A stretch of DNA of 8,503 bases from Gulosibacter sediminis (GTDB lineage Bacteria; Actinomycetota; Actinomycetes; Actinomycetales; Microbacteriaceae): NCBI RefSeq assembly GCF_014904065.1, contig NZ_JACXJG010000005.1, forward strand, positions 278,860 through 287,362, given 5' to 3'. Numbering within the stretch: position 1 is the first letter of the stretch; each line of letters starts with the position of its first letter. The translations under genes were made by a program, and so were the position numbers. The notes under the pieces were generated by a model, which saw only the letters and a list, made by a program, of their open reading frames with translations, was not told where the DNA came from and made no database searches. Below, in pieces: positions 1 through 5,025 of the stretch.

Positions 1-471
1 GAGCGCGACCTGCTCACCGCCGAGTGCCTGCGCCGCGAGGTTTGGCTCGGCCTCGACCCGGCCCAGCTCGCCGCGATTACGAGCTGCTTGACCTACGAGC
101 CGCGACGAGAAGAGGAGAACCCGCAGATGGGGCACATGCCGAAGGGCGAGTTTCGCCCCGCGCTCGAGCGGATGCAGGAGCTCTGGGTCGAGCTCGACGA
201 ACTCGAGCAGCTGCACCGTGTGCCGCGCACTTCGGAACTTGCGACGGGGCTCGCGCCGGCAATGTATCGCTGGGCGAGTGGGGTGCCGCTCGATCGAGTG
301 CTCGAGCGCACCGACCTGGCGGCGGGCGACTTTGTGCGACAGGTGCGGCAGGTACTCGACGTGCTCGACCAGATCGGCAAGGCGGCCGGCGGCAGGATCG
401 CGACGAACGCCGACCAGGCGCGCCAGCTCATCCATCGTGGAATCGTCGCGTACGAGGGCAACGAGTCGTGA
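1..471 (+). CDS. helY: DEAD/DEAH-box RNA helicase, HelY/Mtr4-like, C-terminal fragment (DSHCT domain)
   Basis: This is the 3' end of a gene cut by the window edge. The frame is open from base 1 (starting ERDLLTAECL) to the TGA at 469-471, giving 156 residues. The fragment resembles the C-terminal DSHCT domain of Ski2/Mtr4-type helicases, called HelY in actinobacteria. Recognisable pieces are a segment ending in AAITSCLTYEPR, a Glu-rich helix (ELWVELDELEQLHRV), the stretch APAMYRWASGVPLDRVLERT, and DFVRQVRQVLDVLDQIG near the end. Helicases of this family act on structured RNA and are thought to assist RNA decay or processing. The ATPase core (Walker A, DEVH) lies upstream and is not visible, so activity cannot be judged. 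The stop overlaps the next start as GTGA, implying translational coupling with lnt. Family assignment is fairly secure; the gene symbol is less so. Confidence 0.85.
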   Translation, partial: ERDLLTAECLRREVWLGLDPAQLAAITSCLTYEPRREEENPQMGHMPKGEFRPALERMQELWVELDELEQLHRVPRTSELATGLAPAMYRWASGVPLDRVLERTDLAAGDFVRQVRQVLDVLDQIGKAAGGRIATNADQARQLIHRGIVAYEGNES

Positions 472-2036
472 GGCCCGCTGCGCCCCAGCCGCTCCCGTTT
501 GTTGCCGCGCTCGCCGCGATATTGGCGGGCGCGTTTGCGCTGACGCTGTCGTTTCCGGAACGCGGCTGGTGGTGGGCTGCCCCAATTGGCGTCGCGCTCA
601 ACCTGCTCGCAATTCGCGGGCAGCGGCCAGGCATTGCGGCCTACCTCGGCTTTCTCGGCGGGCTCGCGTTCTATCTCATGCACGTCGCCTGGACGTCGCT
701 GTTCCTCGGCGCGGTGCCGTGGACCGCACTGTCGGCGCTCATGGCGCTGTGGTGGATGCTCGGGTCGATCGGCATCGCCATCGCGTATCGGCGGCTGCCG
801 ACGCGCCCCGGGCGCACGCGATCCCTCGGCGCGCTGCCCGTGGCGGTTGCGAGTCTCTGGACGCTGCGCGAGACGCTCGCCTCGAACGTGCCGTACGGCG
901 GCTTTGCCTGGGGGCGCATTGCGCAGTCGCAGTCGAACTCGCCGCTGCTCGAGCTCGTGTCGTGGGTGGGATTCGCCGGCGTCGCGTTCCTCGTTGTCTG
1001 GTTCGTCGCGTTTACGATCGAGGTCGTGCTGCACCCTCGGGATGCGCAGGTCTCGCCGCGCCCGCGGGCCGGGTTCGTACTTCGCCGCGCGGCCCAGTTC
1101 ACCGGCGTGGCCGCGGCGGGTGCCGCGCTGCTCGTGTGGCCGCTCTGGCCCACGCAGCAGGGCGAGACCGTGCGCATCCTCGCGGTGCAAGGGGATACCC
1201 CCGGGGCGAGCTACTTCTTCCCGTCAGACCCGGGCGAAATTCTTGAGTCGCACGCCCAGGTGACCCTCGATGCCCTCGGGAAGGCGGGGCAGGTCGACCT
1301 CGTGCTCTGGCCCGAGGGTTCGGTCGACGTGAGCCCGCTGCTGAACTCGTACTCGGCAGACTTGATCAGCTATGTCGAGCAGCGCGCGGGTGCCCCCGTG
1401 CTCATGAATACCGTGACGATGACGGGCGACTGGGACGACCCCGACACCGAGTACTTCAACTCGCAGATCGTGTGGCAAAACGGCGAGGCGGGGGAGCAGT
1501 ACGACAAGGCGCACCCGATTCCGTTCGGCGAGTATGTGCCCGACCGCGAGGTCTTCGAGGCGCTCGCGCCCGAACTCATCGGCATGATTCAGCGTGAGTA
1601 CACGCCCGGCATCCGGTCGAACGTGCTTGACATCGATGGCACGCGGTACGGCGTGTTCATCTGCTACGACATCGTCGACGATAATCTCGTGCGTGAGGCC
1701 GTCGCCGGCGACGCCGGGGTGCTGCTCGCGCCCACGAACAACGCCGACTTTGGCTACAGCGAGGAGTCCGCGCAGCAGCTCGCGACGGCGCGCCTGCGTG
1801 CGGTCGAGTCGGGTCGACCGCTCGTGCAGGCGTCGACGGTGGGCTGGAGCGCCGCATTCGCGGCGGATGGAACGCAAATCGCCGGGCTCGATTGGTACGA
1901 GCCCGGCGCATTTGTTGCCGAGGTGACGACGGGTGTGGGGGAGACCCCCGCGACCGTCTTCGGTGACGCGATCGATCTGCTGGCAGGTGGAGTCGGCCTT
2001 GCGATCGTGGTCGCGGCGCCGCGACGGCGAGACTAG
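468..2036 (+). CDS. lnt: Apolipoprotein N-acyltransferase (Lnt)
   Basis: This enzyme adds the third acyl chain to the N-terminal cysteine of lipoproteins at the outer face of the membrane. I chose the GTG at 468, which overlaps the helicase stop as GTGA. The open frame extends upstream to 24, but that part is a shadow of the helicase gene. The product has 522 residues. Several hydrophobic segments fill roughly residues 8-225, including FVAALAAILAGAFALTLSF, and the nitrilase-like CN-hydrolase domain spans about 230-490. The expected Glu-Lys-Cys triad is present: E283 in LWPEGS, K347 in YDKAHPIPFGEYVP and C399 in FICYDIV. A last hydrophobic stretch (LLAGGVGLAIVVAA) precedes an Arg-rich end, as in other Lnt proteins. 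The mycobacterial relative Ppm1 (Rv2051c) fuses this domain to a polyprenol-phosphate-mannose synthase and lies beside rbpA; here that second domain is absent and rbpA follows directly. Confidence 0.95.
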   Translation: MRPAAPQPLPFVAALAAILAGAFALTLSFPERGWWWAAPIGVALNLLAIRGQRPGIAAYLGFLGGLAFYLMHVAWTSLFLGAVPWTALSALMALWWMLGSIGIAIAYRRLPTRPGRTRSLGALPVAVASLWTLRETLASNVPYGGFAWGRIAQSQSNSPLLELVSWVGFAGVAFLVVWFVAFTIEVVLHPRDAQVSPRPRAGFVLRRAAQFTGVAAAGAALLVWPLWPTQQGETVRILAVQGDTPGASYFFPSDPGEILESHAQVTLDALGKAGQVDLVLWPEGSVDVSPLLNSYSADLISYVEQRAGAPVLMNTVTMTGDWDDPDTEYFNSQIVWQNGEAGEQYDKAHPIPFGEYVPDREVFEALAPELIGMIQREYTPGIRSNVLDIDGTRYGVFICYDIVDDNLVREAVAGDAGVLLAPTNNADFGYSEESAQQLATARLRAVESGRPLVQASTVGWSAAFAADGTQIAGLDWYEPGAFVAEVTTGVGETPATVFGDAIDLLAGGVGLAIVVAAPRRRD

Positions 2037-2077
2037 CGCTTGCCGGCGGCGCCCGCGGTCGCTACTTCTTCTTCTTC
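2034..2077 (+). terminator. Possible lnt terminator at the lnt/rbpA convergence
   Basis: The 25-bp gap between the two convergent stops can fold as an imperfect hairpin. TAGCG (2034-2038, containing the lnt stop) pairs with CGCTA (2060-2064, containing the rbpA stop). Inside it, TTGC/GCGG-type pairs with wobbles and GG/CC continue the stem. On the plus strand it is followed by CTTCTTCTTCTTC, which would be U-rich in RNA. That U-rich run is the complement of the Lys codons of the rbpA tail. The stem has a mismatch and a bulge, so this is a weak call. Confidence 0.3.
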
Positions 2078-2574
2078 GGCGCGGCCGGCTTCTTCTTCTT
2101 GGCTTCCTTCGCGGCGGCTTCCTTTTCGGCAGCCGTCTGTGCCTTCGCGCGACCCTCGATCTCAATCTCGGGCGCGTCCGCGGCGTTCTGCGGCAGGCCC
2201 GCGGTTGGCTCGCGGCGCGCGGTGTTGGTGCCGCGGCGCTTACGCAGGTAGTCGAGGCGAATCTGCAGCACCTCTTCGAGGTCTTCAACGGTGCGACGCT
2301 CGAGCAGCATGTCCCAGTGGGTGCGCTGTGCCTTCGCCTCGGGAGCGTCGTAGGGCACAATGTCGCCCTCGGTGTCGAGCAGGCGGCCCTCGACGCCAGT
2401 CTTCGGCGACGGCCACACCTGCGGTGCCTCGGCGTCGGCGGCAAAGGTCACCACAAAGCGCTCGCCGTCCTCGGTCTGGTACGTGCGGAGCTGGTGATCG
2501 ACGAGCACCACGCCCTCGTCACTTTGCAGGCTCTGCGCACCAAGGCGCATCCCTCGCAGGCTACGATCTGCCAT
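2062..2574 (-). CDS. rbpA: RNA polymerase-binding protein RbpA with extended basic C-terminal tail
   Basis: RbpA binds the principal sigma factor and core RNA polymerase and stabilises the open complex in actinobacteria. I start at the ATG at 2574 because it gives the canonical MADRSLRGMRLGAQSLQ N-terminus and has AAAGGAA 4-5 bases upstream; the frame is open further upstream but would overlap the phosphodiesterase gene. The product has 170 residues. The core domain is at about 25-75, with a basic linker at about 76-84. The sigma-interaction domain is at about 84-115 (RTHWDMLLERRTVEDLEEVL). The protein has no cysteine: the region matching the WxCxxC zinc site of Streptomyces RbpA reads WPSPKTG. 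Residues 116-170 are a low-complexity tail ending KKKKPAAPKKKK, absent from the mycobacterial protein of about 111 residues. The gene converges on lnt and lies 58 bp downstream of the phosphodiesterase gene; it may be read from there or from its own promoter. Confidence 0.95.
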   Translation of the reverse strand: MADRSLRGMRLGAQSLQSDEGVVLVDHQLRTYQTEDGERFVVTFAADAEAPQVWPSPKTGVEGRLLDTEGDIVPYDAPEAKAQRTHWDMLLERRTVEDLEEVLQIRLDYLRKRRGTNTARREPTAGLPQNAADAPEIEIEGRAKAQTAAEKEAAAKEAKKKKPAAPKKKK

Positions 2575-2578
2575 TGGG

Positions 2579-2585
2579 TTCCTTT
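2579..2585 (-). promoter_or_regulatory. Ribosome binding site of rbpA
   Basis: On the minus strand the sequence AAAGGAA lies 4-5 bases before the ATG at 2572-2574. This Shine-Dalgarno match fixes the start within a longer open frame that runs back to 2670. Confidence 0.75.
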
Positions 2586-2632
2586 CGTGGTCTTCGACTG
2601 GCGTGAGCGCGCAACGCGCACATGCCAAATCT

Positions 2633-3385
2633 CTATTCTGCCAGGTATTCCCTGAGCACGCGCATCCCAATATCGGATCGGTCGGTCACGATGCCATCCA
2701 CGCCCCGACGAAGTAGCTCGAGCTGCTCGCTCGCGTCGTTGATTGTCCACACGTGCACCTCGCGCACGTACCGGTGCCACCAGGCGAGGCGCGGGGGAGT
2801 CACGAGGTCAATTCCTGCTGCACGCCAGGGCAGTTGCACCGCATCGACCGGTGCCAGCGTTCTCGATACCAACGCCCGAGAGCGCAGGCGTATTCCTGCG
2901 AGGGCCAGTGTGACTCGCTCGGTTGGCGCACCCTGGGTGGCCGCGGGCGCGAGTGACCGAAGCATCCCTGCCGTTCGTTCGTGAAACGACGTGAGCAGCA
3001 CGCGGTCGAACGCGTGGGCGGCATCCACCGCCCGAATGACCGCTCGTGCGGCCGTCGGGGTCTTCACATCGATGTTGAAGTGGAGTCGGGGCAGTTCGGA
3101 CAGCGTCGCAACGAGGGTCGGGATGCGGTGGCCCTCGACTTGTCGTTCGTCGAGCTGGGCAGCGCTGAGGTCGATGATCGGGGTGTCCTCGCCATTCCAG
3201 CGGGCGAGCGTCGGGTCGTGCCAGAGCACTGCGCTGCCGTCGGCCGTGACGTGCGCGTCGGTCTCGATGTGTGTGACGCCGACCTCGGACGCTGCCTCGA
3301 ACGCCGCGATGGTGTTCTCGGGGGCAGTGAGTGCGAGCCCACGATGGGCAAGGATGCGGGGGCCGGGCGGATCAAAGTACGTCAC
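2633..3385 (-). CDS. Glycerophosphodiester phosphodiesterase (GDPD, UgpQ/GlpQ-like)
   Basis: Members of this TIM-barrel family hydrolyse glycerophosphodiesters to glycerol-3-phosphate plus an alcohol, in lipid turnover and phosphate or glycerol salvage. The 250-residue protein has no signal peptide, suggesting a cytoplasmic enzyme. Family motifs appear in order: ILAHRG (H14, R15), PENT (23-26), ETDAH (E41, D43), LWHDPTL (H56, D57), FNIDVK (K108, where the family usually has NIEIK), VHVWTIND (about 211-217) and GVDGIVTDRSD near the end. All residues expected for catalysis and metal binding are present. The start is a GTG at 3383-3385 with no convincing ribosome binding site; a TAATTC hexamer seven bases before it suggests a leaderless transcript. 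The gene is divergent from the dehydrogenase gene and 58 bp upstream of rbpA on the same strand. The substrate cannot be read from sequence. Confidence 0.93.
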   Translation of the reverse strand: MTYFDPPGPRILAHRGLALTAPENTIAAFEAASEVGVTHIETDAHVTADGSAVLWHDPTLARWNGEDTPIIDLSAAQLDERQVEGHRIPTLVATLSELPRLHFNIDVKTPTAARAVIRAVDAAHAFDRVLLTSFHERTAGMLRSLAPAATQGAPTERVTLALAGIRLRSRALVSRTLAPVDAVQLPWRAAGIDLVTPPRLAWWHRYVREVHVWTINDASEQLELLRRGVDGIVTDRSDIGMRVLREYLAE

Positions 3386-3390
3386 CCCAC

Positions 3391-3398
3391 TAGAATTA
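3391..3398. promoter_or_regulatory. Overlapping divergent -10 elements (GDPD / dehydrogenase), probably leaderless
   Basis: The 18 bases between the GTG of the phosphodiesterase gene and the ATG of the dehydrogenase gene contain TAGAATTA. On the plus strand TAGAAT (3391-3396) ends seven bases before the ATG at 3404, so the A of ATG could be +1. On the minus strand TAATTC (3398-3393) also ends seven bases before the GTG at 3385. Neither start has a Shine-Dalgarno sequence. No clear -35 box is seen for either, which lowers confidence. Confidence 0.5.
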
Positions 3399-3403
3399 CC
3401 TGC

Positions 3404-4180
3404 ATGGTTGACTCATCGCTGAATCCGTTTGCGCCCGGCTCGCTCGCCGGTATGCGCGTGCTCGTCACTGGCTCGTCCCGTGGCGTGGGTGCCGACACGA
3501 TCCGCTACTTCGCCGATGCCGGCGCCAAGGTCGTCGTGAACTACCGCAACAAGGCCGCTCGCGCCGACAAGCTCGTCCAGGAAATCGAGGAGGCCGGTGG
3601 CACCGCGATTGCCGTCGCCGCCGACCTTACCGACGACGCCAGCCTGGCCGCAATGATGGCCACGATCGGCGAAACCTACGGCGGTCTCGACGTGCTCGTG
3701 CTCAATGCATCCGGCGGCATGGAGGCGAACCTTGGCGAGAACTATGCCCTGCGCCTCAACCGTGACGCCCAGGTGAACACCCTCAACGCGGCTCGCCCGC
3801 TGCTCGGCGCCGGCTCGCGCGTCGTCTTCGTCACGAGCCACCAGGCCCACTTCATCCGCACGACCGAGACGATGCCCGAGTACGAGGCCGTCGCGCAGTC
3901 GAAGCGCGCAGGGGAGGACGCCCTGCTGGAGCTCGTGCCGTCCCTTGAGGCCGATGGCATCGAGTTCGTCATCGTCTCGGGCGACATGATCGAGGGCACG
4001 ATCACCGCGACGCTGCTCAACCGACTTAACCCGGGTGCCATCGAGGCACGCCGCGAGGAGGCTGGCAAACTCTATAACGTGGCCGAATTTGCCGCCGAGG
4101 TGGCTGCCGCGGCCTTCGAGCCCGTGCCCGCCGACCACCTTCGACTCGTCGGTGACGTGTCGAGCTTTGGCGTCGAATAG
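3404..4180 (+). CDS. SDR-family NAD(P)-dependent oxidoreductase with Tyr-x6-Lys active site
   Basis: This 258-residue Rossmann-fold protein belongs to the short-chain dehydrogenase/reductase superfamily. The dinucleotide-binding motif TGSSRGVG is at 22-29, a basic NYRNK at 46-50 suggests NADP preference, ADLTD follows at 73-77, and NASGG at 101-105 replaces the usual NNAG. The likely catalytic serine is S145 (VFVTSHQAH). The classical YxxxK is not present: the position four before K167 is Val, and the nearest tyrosine is Y160, giving Tyr-x6-Lys, the spacing of the divergent SDRs such as FabI. I chose the ATG at 3404 because it gives a full SDR N-terminus and lies seven bases after TAGAAT. The frame is open upstream to 2981, but that part lies antisense within the phosphodiesterase gene. 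The stop is 12 bp from the convergent SRPBCC gene. The substrate is unknown. Confidence 0.9.
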   Translation: MVDSSLNPFAPGSLAGMRVLVTGSSRGVGADTIRYFADAGAKVVVNYRNKAARADKLVQEIEEAGGTAIAVAADLTDDASLAAMMATIGETYGGLDVLVLNASGGMEANLGENYALRLNRDAQVNTLNAARPLLGAGSRVVFVTSHQAHFIRTTETMPEYEAVAQSKRAGEDALLELVPSLEADGIEFVIVSGDMIEGTITATLLNRLNPGAIEARREEAGKLYNVAEFAAEVAAAAFEPVPADHLRLVGDVSSFGVE

Positions 4181-4192
4181 CGACGCGGCGAA

Positions 4193-4618
4193 CTACTTTT
4201 CCGCGAGGTGCTTGTCGAGTTCGGCAAGCACCTCGCGCCATCCTTCGCGGGCTTCCTGCAGGATGACACCGGAGGCCGGGCTGTCGGAGCCCTCCTCGAT
4301 GAGGCGTAGGCGTGACTTGTGCTTGAGCTGGCTGAAGAGCAGCGTCAGGCGTGTGTCGCGGTCGCGCGGCTGCGCGTTGACCTCGATCACGATCTTCGCG
4401 TAGGGCTCGACGCTCACCACCTTGCCGGTGAGCATCCGGTCGCGCTTTTTCTTTGGGCGCGGCGTGGTCAGCTTGAGCTCGCCGCCCTTGCGGGCTTCGA
4501 TGTGGCCGCCATCGGGCCACCAAGTCGCGAACTCGTTGCGATCGACGATCGCATCCCAGACACGCTCGACCGGCGCAGTGAAGCGCACCGAAATGTCGAG
4601 CGAAGGCGTGTAGGCCAC
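4193..4618 (-). CDS. SRPBCC / AHSA1-like START-superfamily protein
   Basis: This 141-residue protein resembles the helix-grip SRPBCC superfamily, AHSA1 branch. Typical features are the opening strand LDISVRFTAPVERVWDAIVD, then FATWWP at about residue 30, a GGELKL segment, the mid-domain strand GKVVSVEPYAKIVIEV, and a C-terminal helix GWREVLAELDKHLAEK. Such proteins bind small hydrophobic ligands or act as co-chaperones, but the role here cannot be named. The GTG at 4616-4618 is chosen because AGGAGG lies five bases upstream; the longer open frame would begin with implausible Ser/Arg/Cys-rich sequence overlapping the neighbouring membrane-protein gene. The last codons contain a perfect 13-bp inverted repeat (see terminator entry). 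It lies 73 bp downstream of the small membrane-protein gene on the same strand, and the two may be co-transcribed. Confidence 0.85.
   Translation of the reverse strand: MAYTPSLDISVRFTAPVERVWDAIVDRNEFATWWPDGGHIEARKGGELKLTTPRPKKKRDRMLTGKVVSVEPYAKIVIEVNAQPRDRDTRLTLLFSQLKHKSRLRLIEEGSDSPASGVILQEAREGWREVLAELDKHLAEK
4202..4237 (+). terminator. Strong hairpin inside the SRPBCC 3' end, likely terminator of the convergent dehydrogenase gene
   Basis: CGCGAGGTGCTTG (4202-4214) is perfectly repeated in inverse as CAAGCACCTCGCG (4225-4237). On the plus strand the stem continues inward through a G-U wobble and two G-C pairs to a 4-base loop; on the minus strand the wobble becomes an A-C mismatch. It begins 21 bases after the dehydrogenase stop and lies in the last codons of the SRPBCC gene. 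No U-tract follows on either strand, so it would be a U-less terminator or an mRNA 3'-end stabiliser. Confidence 0.6.
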
Positions 4619-4623
4619 GCGGT

Positions 4624-4629
4624 CCTCCT
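4624..4629 (-). promoter_or_regulatory. Strong ribosome binding site of the SRPBCC gene
   Basis: On the minus strand a perfect AGGAGG is placed five bases before the GTG at 4616-4618. It decides the start, since the frame stays open to 4831. Confidence 0.8.
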
Positions 4630-4666
4630 GATAAGCAGAACGCCCCTGATTCGGTGGAACCAAGGG

Positions 4667-4676
4667 CGCAATTGCG
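4667..4676. repeat. 10-bp perfect palindrome CGCAATTGCG
   Basis: A perfect palindrome lies in the 73-bp gap between the stop of the small membrane-protein gene and the start of the SRPBCC gene, about 50 bases upstream of the SRPBCC start. It could be a small operator, but a 10-bp palindrome can occur by chance and no promoter is clearly placed beside it. Confidence 0.25.
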
Positions 4677-4691
4677 GCTGTTATGAAGTTG

Positions 4692-4871
4692 TTACTTTCG
4701 ACCGTGGCCGACGATCTGCCAGGGAATGAAGAACGCGAGCGTGTTGAGCAGGACGCCGAGAATGAACACGAGCAGTGACAGCGTGTCGGTCGGCATCTGG
4801 AACGCGAGGCCGTAGCACCAGAGTCCTGCAACGAAGACGAGGATGCTGAAGATGGCGATGAGCGCGTTCAC
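4692..4871 (-). CDS. Small two-helix membrane protein, unknown function
   Basis: This 59-residue protein starts at a GTG (4869-4871) preceded by AGGGAGA with a seven-base spacer. It has two hydrophobic helices: NALIAIFSILVFVAGLWCYG (about 2-21) and LSLLVFILGVLLNTLAFFIP (about 31-50). A short loop, LAFQMPTDT, joins them, and the basic tail is GHGRK. This is the whole protein apart from the loop and tail, so it is an integral membrane hairpin. The good Shine-Dalgarno sequence, the hydrophobic pattern and the clean stop support it as a real gene despite its size. I do not recognise a family. A longer open frame to 4988 would add a Ser/Arg/Pro-rich leader without a ribosome binding site and would run through the operator-like palindrome. 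It is upstream of the SRPBCC gene and may be co-transcribed with it. Confidence 0.75.
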   Translation of the reverse strand: MNALIAIFSILVFVAGLWCYGLAFQMPTDTLSLLVFILGVLLNTLAFFIPWQIVGHGRK

Positions 4872-4972
4872 TGCGTTTCTCCCTAAGGTTGGCGAGCTAG
4901 AAGGGCCGGAGCCACTGCGAGTAATACTACGCGATGCCTGGGGATCCTCGGTGCACCGCGGGAAGCGTGGCG

Positions 4973-5003
4973 TTATCCGATAATGCACATTATGTCATTA
5001 TCG
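4973..5003. promoter_or_regulatory. AT-rich nested palindrome, operator-like
   Basis: This AT-rich island sits in otherwise GC-rich DNA. CGATAATG (4978-4985) and CATTATCG (4996-5003) are perfect 8-bp inverted repeats. The 10 bases between them contain the palindrome ACATTATGT (4987-4995). The left arm is part of a second palindrome, TTATC-C-GATAA (4973-4983), and the right half also reads as tandem CATTATGT/CATTATCG. It lies 23 bases past the metallopeptidase stop and about 100 bases before the small membrane-protein start, in the largest gap of the window. GATAAT and CATAAT on the minus strand could serve as -10 boxes. A weak hairpin terminator for the metallopeptidase gene is the alternative. 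Confidence 0.5.
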
Positions 5004-5025
5004 CGAAGTCGGCTCCGCTCGCGAA

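Noticed and set aside
24..467. N-terminal extension of the lnt reading frame to 24
   Set aside because: The extension is Arg/Ala-rich low-complexity translation overlapping the clearly conserved helicase frame; Lnt begins with its first membrane helix just after the GTG at 468.
1224..2444. 406-residue minus-strand open frame across lnt and rbpA
   Set aside because: Its translation is Arg/His-rich with no domain, typical of a shadow frame in GC-rich DNA, and real genes occupy both parts.
2607..2620. GCGCG-CAA-CGCGC inverted repeat between the phosphodiesterase and rbpA genes
   Set aside because: The 5-bp GC-only arms are common by chance in such DNA, there is no U-tract, and nothing else supports a terminator or leader structure.
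2981..3403. N-terminal extension of the dehydrogenase frame (141 residues)
   Set aside because: It lies antisense inside the phosphodiesterase gene and resembles no SDR N-terminus; the Rossmann fold begins just after 3404.
3413..4138. 241-residue minus-strand open frame opposite the dehydrogenase gene
   Set aside because: It has no recognisable domain and is fully antisense to a well-supported SDR gene; it looks like the usual complementary-frame effect of codon bias.
4900..4955. Promoter for the small membrane-protein gene using TAGTAT at 4924-4929
   Set aside because: The -10-like hexamer is acceptable, but the region 17 bases upstream has no match to a -35 box, so I did not list it as a feature.
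5001..5025. TCGCGAA direct repeat (5001-5007 and 5019-5025)
   Set aside because: Only seven bases are shared and TCGCGA is itself a palindrome favoured by GC-rich DNA; I see no supporting context.
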